Assembly: GCF_046097065.1 (NCBI RefSeq)
Contig: NZ_CP175563.1
Location: 2,232,001 to 2,296,000 of the forward strand
Reading direction: 5' to 3'
Source of the DNA: Syntrophus buswellii
GTDB taxonomy: Bacteria; Desulfobacterota; Syntrophia; Syntrophales; Syntrophaceae
Length of the DNA stretch: 64,000 nucleotides
The translations under genes and the position numbers were made by a program. The notes under the pieces are model-generated. The model did no database searches. It was not told where the DNA came from and saw only the letters and a list, made by a program, of their open reading frames with translations. Shown here piece after piece: positions 6,447 to 14,285 of this stretch. How positions within the stretch are numbered: the first letter of the stretch is position 1; each line of letters begins with the position of its first letter.

Positions 6447-8078
6447 TCACTGAAGTATACGGGGATGACGACCGTTGCCGGCTGCGTGGGTTTCAAAAAA
6501 CAGCGCATAGTCCTGTGGGGAACGAATGAGACTGTGCTCCCGGGTCAATTCGTCGGAAGACTTCTCCGGGGTGGTTGCTTTGTCTAAATCCTCAACCAGC
6601 TTTCGAATGATTCTGGAGGAAGAAAGCCCCCGTTCAAGGGCCATCCGGGCAGCCTGCTCAATATGAGCAGCACAATGTTTGCGGGCAAGCGCAACAATGC
6701 CCTGCATGCGGCGGTGCCCCTGCCGGCCCTCCCCTTCAAACAGTTGCTTGCACAGTTTTTCCGTAATAGGACCGATCGCCGCGGCCTGAGCCAATAAATA
6801 ACACGTCTGTCGGGAAGGATTGAAGATCCGGTCTTTTTCCTCAATCACGACCATCCCCTTGCGGGTGCCTTTTGGATGCCGCCGCAAAACAGTCAGCGTT
6901 TGAGGATCAATGATTTCAATCTCGCAGTCGTAAATGCGCACCATCACTTTGGTATGCAGCCGGGCGGGCAATGCGGCGTAATAGCAGTCGTGGACCTGGA
7001 TGGTGCCGTCATCCTGAACCGTGCGGGTTTCCTGGGAAAAGTAGGAGAAGCTGCTCAATGGAAGAGCCTGGAGAAACGGTTTTTCTTCCTCAAACATCTC
7101 CTGGACCTGCCGTTTCATCCGGCCGTGAATCCGTACGGAGGCCCAGCGTTCTTCCCAGTGCATAAGCCACTGGTTTTGTTCTTCGATGCTTTCAAACCGG
7201 CGGCCTTTCAGGGCTGTGTCCTGGGTGTGCTGGATCGCGTTTTCAACGCTGCCCTTGCGATCGGGATCTGCTACGCGGGCAGGATCCGCCACAACGCCGT
7301 AATGAGCCAAGACAGAGGCATAAACCGGGTTTAACCCCGGTTCATGGAGATCGGGCTTTATGACCCCCTCCTTCAAGTTATCAAGAACCACATATCGCGT
7401 AGCCCCGCCAAAATACCGGAAGGCCTCTTCATGCAGTTTGGCCCATACCACCTGACTTGATGTCCAGACAACCTTCCGGAAACAGCGGCGGGAATACTTC
7501 AGCGTCATGACAAACAATCGGGGACGGCGGTATGTGTTTGTGCCTGGTTTACGTGTGAGAGCGCCGAGACCGTAGTCCACCTGCGCCTCCTCGCCAGGTG
7601 GAAACTCCAGCCGGTCATACTGGACAGGATCTCTTCTGCGCAGTCCACGGCAAAACCGTTTCACGCTGTTGTATTTGTGCTCGAAGGCAAATCGTTCAAC
7701 CAGGTCCTGATAAATGGAGACGGCATTGCGCCCCAGGCGTACCTGTTCCTCAATCCATAAACGGTGAGGATCACAGGCTGAGCGGGCATGGGCCGACATG
7801 GGATACTCATCCTCTGACGACTCAGATGCGGATACTGACGCCTCCTTAACCGGTGGCCGGGGTGGGGGATTTTGATCAACACCCTCTCCGTAGTCGGTGG
7901 CTACCTTGGGGGATTTTGAGTTATCTTCGCCAATCGCCTTGTTGCTTTCCACCATACGGGCATATTTGCGTATGGTCTTGCGATCCACGCGCACTTTCCG
8001 CTCGATTTCGCGCTGACTGATGCCATTGGTAAGTAATGTAATTATTGCTGCTTTCTTGTCCGGCTGCAAAACGTTCAT
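6447..8078 (-). CDS. istA: IS21-family transposase IstA
   Basis: A DDE transposase of 543 aa. An N-terminal helix-turn-helix (ISQREIERKVRVDRKTIRKY, about residues 20-40) is followed by a Pro-rich linker (about residues 50-75), a second DNA-binding region and the rve-type catalytic core. The acidic residues lie in AQVDYGLGA, VVLDNLKEGV and KGSVENAI. The linker is odd: its DNA carries two copies of the element's own terminal motif (7861-7873 and 7907-7918). Its native upstream region is separated from the IS21 end by the IS1634 insertion, which may change its expression. Confidence 0.93.
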   Translation of the reverse strand: MNVLQPDKKAAIITLLTNGISQREIERKVRVDRKTIRKYARMVESNKAIGEDNSKSPKVATDYGEGVDQNPPPRPPVKEASVSASESSEDEYPMSAHARSACDPHRLWIEEQVRLGRNAVSIYQDLVERFAFEHKYNSVKRFCRGLRRRDPVQYDRLEFPPGEEAQVDYGLGALTRKPGTNTYRRPRLFVMTLKYSRRCFRKVVWTSSQVVWAKLHEEAFRYFGGATRYVVLDNLKEGVIKPDLHEPGLNPVYASVLAHYGVVADPARVADPDRKGSVENAIQHTQDTALKGRRFESIEEQNQWLMHWEERWASVRIHGRMKRQVQEMFEEEKPFLQALPLSSFSYFSQETRTVQDDGTIQVHDCYYAALPARLHTKVMVRIYDCEIEIIDPQTLTVLRRHPKGTRKGMVVIEEKDRIFNPSRQTCYLLAQAAAIGPITEKLCKQLFEGEGRQGHRRMQGIVALARKHCAAHIEQAARMALERGLSSSRIIRKLVEDLDKATTPEKSSDELTREHSLIRSPQDYALFFETHAAGNGRHPRILQ

Positions 8079-8181
8079 CCTTTCTCTTCCTCCCAGGTGC
8101 TTATATAAAATGGGAGTCTGTAACGTTCTGCCAACCGTTTGTGAAGGTGCTTTTGAAAACCTGGTTTTCAGGTCTCCCGCG

Positions 8182-10076
8182 TTCGACAGTTATAGGCATA
8201 TTTTGACCTTTTGAATAGCGTAAGTCATTGAATTTTCACAGTCGGACTCTCAAAAAACTGAAAAACCTGTAGGCATGCGAAATATGTAATTATGCTTGAC
8301 ATCGTTGGTAGTCTACGTTACATGAGTAGACATGTACGTCAGAACAATCTCCAGAAAAAACAAGAGCGGATCGACCACCACATACGTCCAGTTGGCGCAT
8401 AATGTTCGGGATGCCAAAACGGGACAATCGAAAGCGGATGTTCTCTACACCTTTGGCCGCGCCGACTCCCTTGATGTCGATGCGATTCGAAGACTCACCA
8501 AAAGCCTGTCCCGCTTCCTCACTCCGGAAGAGGCATTGCGGATTCAAGGGACGATAGAGGGTGAGGCTCCAATCCGATTCCTCAAGAGCGTTCCCATGGG
8601 TGGCGCCTATTTGCTCCGTGCTCTGTGGGAACAGTTGGGCATTCCCCAGGCTCTTTCTCAATGCATGAAGGATCGATCGTTTACGTCTCCGGTGGAATGG
8701 TCGACTTTTGCCATGGTCGCCAATCGGGCGCTGGCCCCGGATTCCAAAAGAGGCGTCGAGGAGTGGGTAAAAGAAGACGTGGCCCTGGGGAATCTTGAAC
8801 CGATCGAGCTTCAGCATCTGTACCGGGCCATGGATGTTCTGCTGGAGTATCGGGAAACCATCCACAAGGAAGTCTACTTTGCCGTGGCGGATCTTTTGAA
8901 CCTGGAGGTGGACCTGATCTTCTTCGATACCACCAGCACCTACTTCGAAATGGATGAAGAAGACGAGGAGGGTCTTCGGAAGTACGGTCATTCCAAGGAT
9001 CACCGGCCGGATCTTCCCCAGGTGGTGATCGGTCTGGCGGTCACGAAGGAGGGCATCCCGGTAAAGTGCTGGACGATGCCGGGAAACAAGTCGGACATGA
9101 AGACCGTGGAGAAGGTCAAAAGCGATCTTCTCGGCTGGAAGCTGGGCCGTTGCGTCTGGGTCATGGACCGTGGGATGAGTTCCGAAGAGAATCGCCTGAT
9201 CCTGCAGAAGGCCGGCGGTCACTACATCATCGGCGAGAAGCTCCGGGATAATCAGGAGATCCACCGTGAGGTTCTGGCCAAGCGGGGCAGGTTCACTTCC
9301 GTACGGGAAAACCTGGAGATCAAGGAAGTGACCATTGGCGATGGGGAAAAGCGCCGCCGCTTTATCCTGGTTCACAATCCGGATGAAGCCAAAAAGGATC
9401 AGGCCACTCGCGAGAAGACCATCAAAAAGATTGAAGAAGCTCTGAAGTCCATCAAGGATCAGACCGGACACTGTCACACGAAGAACGTCTGCGCCCTTCT
9501 GTCCCACCGGACCATGGGCAGATACCTGCGGCAGTTGAAAAACGGGCGGATCAAAATCGACAAAGGGAAGATCAGAGAAGAGGCCCATCTGGACGGGAAA
9601 TACATCATTTCCACCAGTGACGACACCCTGAGTCCTGAGGATGTGGCACTGGGGTACAAACAACTGATGGAAGTGGAGCGGGCTTTCCGAACCCTGAAAA
9701 CGACTCTGGATCTGAGACCTGTTTATCACCGGAAGGATGAACGGATCGAAGCCCATGTGTTCCTCTGTTTCCTGGCACTCCTTCTGGTAAGGGTTGCCGA
9801 GAGGAAAACGAACATGCCTTGGGACCATATCAAAGCTCAAATGGAGCGCCTTCATCTTGGAGAATTTTTTTCAAAAGAAGGACGGGTATTACAGACCACC
9901 GAACCGACACCGGAACAAGTCAACATCCTAAAACTACTAAAGATATCTCCACCGCAACGTATTCGGCATATCCAGGTGACCCCTTAAAAATGTAGGCAAA
10001 CGCCAAAAATTCGACAACGACTTATAACTATAATTTTACTTAAGAATTTCAATTTTGTTTACCTACCGCTGTCGAA
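8182..10076 (+). mobile_element. IS1634-family insertion sequence nested in the IS21
   Basis: The termini TTCGACAG (8182-8189) and CTGTCGAA (10069-10076) are inverted, and similarity extends inward imperfectly (TAGG and TTTTGA/AATTGA blocks). The element is 1895 bp and encodes one intact transposase. I found no convincing target duplication next to the ends, which could mean degeneration or a misplaced end by a few bases. Confidence 0.75.
8332..9987 (+). CDS. IS1634-family (IS4 superfamily) DDE transposase
   Basis: A 551-aa transposase with the N-terminal MYVRTISRKNKSG type start seen in IS1634 proteins. The DDE triad sits in LIFFDTTSTYFEM (first D), CVWVMDRGMSSEEN (second D) and the YKQLMEVERAFRTLKT segment (E, the YREK-like signature of the IS4 superfamily). 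Length and order match an intact enzyme. A TTGACA box at 8296-8301 with a weak TACATG 17 bases on would place transcription start almost at the start codon, so expression may be leaderless or driven from outside. It is oriented opposite to istA. Confidence 0.93.
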   Translation: MYVRTISRKNKSGSTTTYVQLAHNVRDAKTGQSKADVLYTFGRADSLDVDAIRRLTKSLSRFLTPEEALRIQGTIEGEAPIRFLKSVPMGGAYLLRALWEQLGIPQALSQCMKDRSFTSPVEWSTFAMVANRALAPDSKRGVEEWVKEDVALGNLEPIELQHLYRAMDVLLEYRETIHKEVYFAVADLLNLEVDLIFFDTTSTYFEMDEEDEEGLRKYGHSKDHRPDLPQVVIGLAVTKEGIPVKCWTMPGNKSDMKTVEKVKSDLLGWKLGRCVWVMDRGMSSEENRLILQKAGGHYIIGEKLRDNQEIHREVLAKRGRFTSVRENLEIKEVTIGDGEKRRRFILVHNPDEAKKDQATREKTIKKIEEALKSIKDQTGHCHTKNVCALLSHRTMGRYLRQLKNGRIKIDKGKIREEAHLDGKYIISTSDDTLSPEDVALGYKQLMEVERAFRTLKTTLDLRPVYHRKDERIEAHVFLCFLALLLVRVAERKTNMPWDHIKAQMERLHLGEFFSKEGRVLQTTEPTPEQVNILKLLKISPPQRIRHIQVTP

Positions 10077-10161
10077 GGTGGGGGTCTTAAAAACAACCGC
10101 TGGGTGGGGGATTTTCAAGTGGCCACAGGTGGGGGATTTTGGGTGGCCACCCGGGGCAGTC
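10077..10161 (-). repeat. Other IS21 end with target-site duplication GCAGTC
   Basis: Two copies of GGTGGGGGATTTT and the terminal GGTGGCCACCCGGG (ending 10155) form the mirror of the end at 5582. GCAGTC at 10156-10161 repeats the six bases at 5576-5581. This is the istA-proximal end, now displaced by the IS1634 insertion. Confidence 0.85.
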
Positions 10162-10215
10162 TTTACAATATTGACGCTTAACTGACTTCAGGAAGGAAGA
10201 AATTATGAGTAAGCT

Positions 10216-10464
10216 TTAGCTGGATGAATCACTCTTCTTTGCTTTTTTCACTGTTGCGTCACTTGTAGACGTGAATCCTTGTTGCTTGGCCGTCCAGTCA
10301 TAGACATCAGATACTCTATACTTGGCAAGGTTTCCTATCTTAAAAAACTTTGGGCCATCGCCATTTATCCGCCAGTGTTCAATAGTAGACCTACTAACCC
10401 CTAAATATTTCGCTAATTTTGGCGTATCAATGATTATTTCGTCCCCTGCTTCACCCATAAACAT
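10216..10464 (-). CDS. AlpA/excisionase-like helix-turn-helix protein
   Basis: An 82-aa DNA-binding protein. The HTH TPKLAKYLGVSRSTIEHWRI followed by GPKFFKIGNLAKYRVSDVYDW is the MerR-like winged helix typical of AlpA and Xis-type recombination directionality factors. The start at ATG 10464 is preferred because a TTGGA box lies about seven bases upstream; the longer frame would need TTG at 10548. It probably controls excision or expression of the integrase at the other end of the island, which is inference from family and context. Three inverted repeats lie upstream (10634-10815). Confidence 0.8.
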   Translation of the reverse strand: MFMGEAGDEIIIDTPKLAKYLGVSRSTIEHWRINGDGPKFFKIGNLAKYRVSDVYDWTAKQQGFTSTSDATVKKAKKSDSSS

Positions 10465-10633
10465 CAAATTCCAACAATTGTTTCGATCCAATTCGTTTTG
10501 CAATCTAACCCCTTTCGTAATTTTTTTATCGACAGCTCTTAAAATCAAAGCCCATAATCCAAATTAAAAATCTTAAAACGAGAGATAAACCACAATCAAT
10601 ATGTTTTCCCTTCATATGGTATATTATATAAAC

Positions 10634-10651
10634 AGTGTTATAGGTAACACT
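10634..10651. promoter_or_regulatory. Operator-like palindrome AGTGTTA-N4-TAACACT
   Basis: Seven-base perfect arms separated by four bases lie in the AT-rich region upstream of the AlpA-like gene. The arms share AGTGT/ACACT with the larger palindrome at 10774-10815, suggesting a common binding protein. Confidence 0.45.
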
Positions 10652-10773
10652 CAGTTGATGTGAATATTTTTGCATCATAAATCGAGCTTATCTTATTGAA
10701 CATACAAATATTTCTCCTATTTCTCATGAGTTTCACACATGAATCCCCTTCCCTCGTCAAACAACCCGTACAC

Positions 10774-10815
10774 AGTGTCATTCAAGACACTGTACACAGT
10801 GTCTTGAATGACACT
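10774..10815. repeat. 42-bp perfect palindrome with 2-base centre
   Basis: Twenty-base arms, AGTGTCATTCAAGACACTGT and its complement, are separated by AC. A 12-base direct repeat GTACACAGTGTC (10768-10779 and 10792-10803) overlaps it. It lies just after the winged-helix gene and upstream of the AlpA-like gene on the same strand. It may be a terminator, an operator, or a replication or transfer site; no T-run marks it as a simple intrinsic terminator. Confidence 0.6.
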
Positions 10816-10829
10816 TACATTTTTGTTGG

Positions 10830-11366
10830 TTAGATAGCCTCCTTTTCGGACGCTTTCTTCATTGCATTGATCCGTGAATTTACATCGAGGCCCGGTTGCA
10901 ACCGACGCTTTTTCTGGGATGCTTTAAAGGTTGGTGTTCCATAATCCCGCCAGCGTTCCGATAGCGCATAGCGTGAATAATCATGACCATAAGCACCGCC
11001 TTGATGTTCCACATCCAGAAATCCCAGTTCAATGAGCGCATTTAAGCCCCGAAGAAAGGTTGACCTTGATATGCCTAAAGCCTCTGCCTCTGCATAGGTA
11101 AATACAAGCCCACCCTTGTCATAAACTATTCTTTTACTGCGTCCTTTGCCTTCCTTATGCCACCGCTGCTTCTGTATGAATCGTAGTAGAATCAAAATAG
11201 CCGATGGCCTTAAAAGTCCAAAAGCCCTTGATTCATACATTCCAGGGGGGATAAAAATTCCACGCTTAATTAAGCTCTTCTCGTATTTACTCGATTTCGG
11301 TTTGTGCTTCTCCTTGGAAACGCCGGGGAAGGGAATGACCGTGTGAACTGCATCAGATTCTAACAT
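10830..11366 (-). CDS. Winged-helix protein of the island (replication or regulator-like)
   Basis: A 178-aa basic protein. The start at ATG 11366 is supported by an AAGG-type box; upstream codons in the same frame are not needed. The central segment AEALGISRSTFLRGLNALIELGFLDVEHQGG is a winged helix-turn-helix of the kind found in plasmid replication initiators and island regulators, and the C-terminus is rich in Lys and Arg. It lies beside large palindromes, which fits a DNA-binding role at those sites, but that is inference. No specific family name can be given with confidence. Confidence 0.7.
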   Translation of the reverse strand: MLESDAVHTVIPFPGVSKEKHKPKSSKYEKSLIKRGIFIPPGMYESRAFGLLRPSAILILLRFIQKQRWHKEGKGRSKRIVYDKGGLVFTYAEAEALGISRSTFLRGLNALIELGFLDVEHQGGAYGHDYSRYALSERWRDYGTPTFKASQKKRRLQPGLDVNSRINAMKKASEKEAI

Positions 11367-11546
11367 GATGATCCGCCTTTCTTGTGTATTTACCGCTGAA
11401 AGACGGCACCTCAGGGCGGGAAAATATTTAAGACTTGACAACTTGGATTGCCTCATGCTTAAAAAACAAATTAATCTAACGGCCATCCACCACGATAACC
11501 GTTTAGTCCCGCCCTTGTAAGGTTGCCGCCTCCCAAGGGCATTTTC

Positions 11547-12143
11547 TTATCTTCTGTCTTGTAAAACAGACGTTGTCATATTTGCGTCAGAGTAATCCTG
11601 ACGTGCCTGCTCCAGAATTAAACAGACTGCACTAATCCCGGAATCCTCTTCCTTAATAGAATCGCCGCTGATCCCTAATAACATACGCTCGGCTTCCATC
11701 GACTTTTTCAAAACATCCGCGACCTGATTCAAGCGGTATATCTCATTGCCTGTGTCTGGCGGAGCCAGGATCTCACCATTTGATTTGGCTGCCTCATAGG
11801 AGGCATTAGCAAATTCAACCCTCTCCCAGATTCCAGTCATAAGCTGCTGAGCAATATCTTGAACATGCCGGAAGGCAGACAGGTGTTTTTCAACCACTTC
11901 CTGGGCCGTGTTCTCGAATACTCCTTTGATTCTCTTGGAAGCTGCCTTTCTTGCAGCCGCTATCATGGAGTCAGACATTGAACCATGTGGAGACCACTTA
12001 TGGCGTTTAGAATACTTTTTGATATTGGACACCGAACAACCTGCCACTTTAGCAATATCGGCAATCGGTACGCCCATTTCATAGCGAGTTCGGATGTGCG
12101 CCCACTCTTCAAGACTAATGTGTTTTCTCTTAATATCTGTCAT
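11547..12143 (-). CDS. Terminase small-subunit-like HTH protein
   Basis: A 198-aa protein with a strong AAGGAGGTG Shine-Dalgarno before ATG 12143. The N-terminal helix-turn-helix (MGVPIADIAKVAGCSVSNIKKYSKRHKW, split over about residues 24-51) is followed by a long helical region. This resembles phage terminase small subunits, whose N-terminal HTH binds the pac site, but no large subunit gene is present in the window. It might equally be a regulator with a domesticated function. Neighbours on the same strand are a Cys-rich protein and a ribbon-helix-helix-like protein. Confidence 0.6.
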   Translation of the reverse strand: MTDIKRKHISLEEWAHIRTRYEMGVPIADIAKVAGCSVSNIKKYSKRHKWSPHGSMSDSMIAAARKAASKRIKGVFENTAQEVVEKHLSAFRHVQDIAQQLMTGIWERVEFANASYEAAKSNGEILAPPDTGNEIYRLNQVADVLKKSMEAERMLLGISGDSIKEEDSGISAVCLILEQARQDYSDANMTTSVLQDRR

Positions 12144-12178
12144 GCAACACCTCCTTTTTCTAGGATAATGTCAGGGTA

Positions 12179-12622
12179 TTAGTGGTGTACTCCAGTTAGC
12201 CAATCAAAATTTACCAAATCTGGTGCTTTATTCATTGAAACAGTGTTTTCTATATCCTGCCCACTAAAAATGGAAATTTTAGCGTTTTTTACTGACTCAC
12301 GAACCTTTTTCATCTGTTCAGCACTTGCCCCTTGGTCTCTCTTGGACGGGTTCTTTCCGAACCTGTACGGATAACATGGACAATTGTTAACTGGACAGTT
12401 CGTGACATAGTCAACTGCCCCCTGGGTGCAGTCAAGGCAGAATTTCCGAAAGATTCTAACCAAGATTCTCTTGCCGAGCCTATAAGGGAAGAAGGGGCAC
12501 GGGCCATTGATCGCCTGATCCCCCTGACAGTCCCTCACCTGAGCTGTCTTGAATTGAGACAGTCCAACGCATCGCGTACAATAAGCCTTGACTGACTGGC
12601 TGGGTGTTAATTTTTCTGTCAT
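12179..12622 (-). CDS. Cys-rich protein with duplicated zinc-binding-like motif
   Basis: A 147-aa protein. ATG 12622 is chosen because GGGAG lies seven bases upstream. Two similar units are visible: CTRC...C...CPFFPYRLGK (N-terminal half) and CLDC...C...CPCYPYRFGK (middle), each with four or more Cys, suggesting two zinc sites created by internal duplication. Similar Cys-rich proteins occur in prophages and integrative elements of deltaproteobacteria; their function is unknown to me. The C-terminal third is polar and lacks Cys. Confidence 0.65.
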   Translation of the reverse strand: MTEKLTPSQSVKAYCTRCVGLSQFKTAQVRDCQGDQAINGPCPFFPYRLGKRILVRIFRKFCLDCTQGAVDYVTNCPVNNCPCYPYRFGKNPSKRDQGASAEQMKKVRESVKNAKISIFSGQDIENTVSMNKAPDLVNFDWLTGVHH

Positions 12623-12687
12623 TTTTTCACTCCCACATCCGTCTTCATACACACTGCCATTTCTTGTGTTTCATTAACAATCTAGAT

Positions 12688-12876
12688 TTACTTTTGGTTT
12701 CTGACCTCAAATTCTTCAACGCAGCCGGGACAAAATAATGTCCATTCCACATCACGGGGTTTTGTACCGAAAGTATCATGCCCTGGTTTCAGGAAGCATT
12801 TCAGCCAGTACAATAACTTATGCAACTCATTAGCAACCTTATCAATTCCTACCACCTCCTTTCGTTTGTCCGTCAT
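12688..12876 (-). CDS. Small island protein, 62 aa
   Basis: A short frame beginning at ATG 12876, six bases after the stop of the preceding gene, so possibly translationally coupled. It contains a CPGCVEEFEV zinc-ribbon-like end. The sequence AAAGGAGGTGG lies inside the frame, eight bases before an in-frame ATT (GIDKVANEL), so the real start could be internal and non-canonical, giving about 53 aa. Function unknown. Confidence 0.45.
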   Translation of the reverse strand: MTDKRKEVVGIDKVANELHKLLYWLKCFLKPGHDTFGTKPRDVEWTLFCPGCVEEFEVRNQK

Positions 12877-12881
12877 GGAGA

Positions 12882-13415
12882 CTATATCTTGTCTTTGATC
12901 TCATCCCAGAACTCACGAACCGCGTCTTTCCAGCCGCACTCCCATTCCCGATAATATTTGTTCGGCATACACCCATCATCAAAAGTTTCAAAAGACATGT
13001 ATTCGTTTTTATTCAACTCTTGTTTGAGGTATTCGCCTAAAATTTCATCCTGAAAAGGATCATAAGAATAAATGGCCTCTTCCTCCAGGTAATCCATAGG
13101 AACAAAATTCAAAGCTGCATATTTAAGAGCGCTATAATGTGCATCCTTCGCCCATGCTAAACCGTCCCTTTTCCCTTGCTCAAAGCTATCATCCTTAAGT
13201 TTCGCTTTCTCTTGCCTTAACCGCGCAATAACTTGCTCCATGCTCGCCTCTTCTTTTATCCTATTTCGAAAATCCTCTTTCTTTTTAATTGCTTCCATAA
13301 CTGCATCTTGAAAGAGTTTCGAAAAATTAAAATCTTCTTTCCAGGCTCCCATTTTCTCGGATAACTCAGCCGGAACAGTTACAGTAATTTTCTTAGACTT
13401 TTCCTTTTTTGACAT
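12882..13415 (-). CDS. Ribbon-helix-helix-like island protein
   Basis: A 177-aa protein starting at ATG 13415 behind a perfect AAGGAGGTG box. The N-terminus KSKKITVTVPAELSEKMGAWK resembles the beta-strand plus helix of MetJ/Arc-type DNA-binding domains, followed by a Lys/Glu-rich coiled-coil-like stretch and an acidic C-terminal domain ending in WECGWKDAVREFWDEI. It is transcribed divergently from the serine recombinase, with palindromes between them, so it could repress both genes. The family is not certain. Confidence 0.6.
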   Translation of the reverse strand: MSKKEKSKKITVTVPAELSEKMGAWKEDFNFSKLFQDAVMEAIKKKEDFRNRIKEEASMEQVIARLRQEKAKLKDDSFEQGKRDGLAWAKDAHYSALKYAALNFVPMDYLEEEAIYSYDPFQDEILGEYLKQELNKNEYMSFETFDDGCMPNKYYREWECGWKDAVREFWDEIKDKI

Positions 13416-13483
13416 ATCCACCTCCTTAAGGTGTTCTTGTTTGCAAAGATCCATATTACAAAATTGAACACGTGTCAAGAAAT

Positions 13484-13516
13484 AAAATACATATCATATA
13501 AAATAATATGTATTTT
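13484..13516. promoter_or_regulatory. Operator-like palindrome with 11-base arms
   Basis: AAAATACATAT (13484-13494) and ATATGTATTTT (13506-13516) form a perfect inverted repeat with an 11-base spacer, immediately upstream of the serine recombinase promoter and in the divergent intergenic region of the ribbon-helix-helix-like gene. Confidence 0.55.
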
Positions 13517-13520
13517 TAAA

Positions 13521-13549
13521 TTGACACTACCCACTTAATAGTGTATAAA
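13521..13549 (+). promoter_or_regulatory. Sigma-70 promoter of the serine recombinase
   Basis: TTGACA (13521-13526), a 17-base spacer and TATAAA (13544-13549) give a near-consensus promoter. An inverted repeat ACACTA (13524-13529) / TAGTGT (13539-13544) sits exactly across the spacer and both box edges, a strong candidate for repressor binding. Confidence 0.75.
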
Positions 13550-13596
13550 TACAGTCATCGAACGACCTAAGCATTTATACAGAAAGGTACTTGGAA

Positions 13597-14283
13597 GTGG
13601 CAAACGGAAAATTCATAGGATACATCAGGGTTTCGACTGACAAACAGGGTAAAAGCGGCCTCGGCCTCGAAGCACAAAAAAAGGCTATCGTCGATTATCT
13701 GAATGGTGGAAACTGGGATCTGATTGCCGAATATGTAGAAGTTGAATCCGGAAAGAATGATTGCCGTATCGAGCTTCAAAAGGCGCTTCAACATTGCAAA
13801 ATGACAGGGGCTAGCCTAGTCATTGCCAAGCTTGACCGTCTTTCCCGCGACTTGCATTTTATAAGCTCTTTGATGAAATCCGGCATTGAGTTTACCGCTT
13901 GCGATATGCCGACAGCCAACAAATTCACCGTTCATATTTATGCCGCCCTTGCCGAACAAGAACGAGAAATGATTTCCGCCAGGACAAAAGCTGCCCTTCA
14001 AGCCGCTAGGGAAAGAGGCGTTGTCCTGGGTAAGCCTGACAACCTGACCAATGAAGCCAAAGAGAAGGGCCGGAAACTTGGCACCAAGGCCACCATAGCC
14101 AAGGCCGATATGTTCGCCGGTAAGGTTGCCGATATAATCCAGGAACTGCAAGGCCAAGGAATGAGCCTTAGAGGGATTGCCAAAGTATTGAACGAACGGG
14201 GCATCCTGACCGCACGCGGAAAATCTGGAAGTTGGACAGCGACTGCTGTAAGAAACATTTTGAATAGAGAAAGGGGAAAATAA
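13597..14283 (+). CDS. Serine recombinase (resolvase/invertase family)
   Basis: A 228-aa small serine recombinase. The catalytic domain opens with GYIRVSTDKQ (nucleophile Ser) and contains AKLDRLSRDL (Arg pair) and the YAALAEQEREMISARTKAAL signature helix. The C-terminus has the HTH (GMSLRGIAKVLNERGILTARG) with a SWTATAVRNIL end. GTG 13597 is preferred because AAAGG lies nine bases upstream; TTG 13591 is possible but too close. It is read from its own promoter and is probably an invertase or resolvase of the island. The next gene follows two bases after the stop. Confidence 0.9.
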   Translation: MANGKFIGYIRVSTDKQGKSGLGLEAQKKAIVDYLNGGNWDLIAEYVEVESGKNDCRIELQKALQHCKMTGASLVIAKLDRLSRDLHFISSLMKSGIEFTACDMPTANKFTVHIYAALAEQEREMISARTKAALQAARERGVVLGKPDNLTNEAKEKGRKLGTKATIAKADMFAGKVADIIQELQGQGMSLRGIAKVLNERGILTARGKSGSWTATAVRNILNRERGK

Positions 14284-14285
14284 CA

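Larger units (their letters stand above)
5582..10155 (-). mobile_element. IS21-family element interrupted by an IS1634-family element
   Basis: The element is bounded by inverted ends (CCCGGRTGGCCACC) and flanked by the direct repeat GCAGTC at 5576-5581 and 10156-10161. It carries istB and istA on the minus strand. The non-coding segment upstream of istA is split by a 1.9-kb IS1634-type element at 8182-10076. Without that insert the IS21 would be about 2.7 kb, slightly longer than usual. The perfect 6-bp duplication implies that the IS21 inserted here as a unit and the IS1634 came later. Confidence 0.85.

Noticed and set aside
8290..9855. 521-aa minus-strand frame opposite the IS1634 transposase
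   Set aside because: Despite its length it is fully antisense to the DDE transposase, whose catalytic motifs are all on the plus strand.
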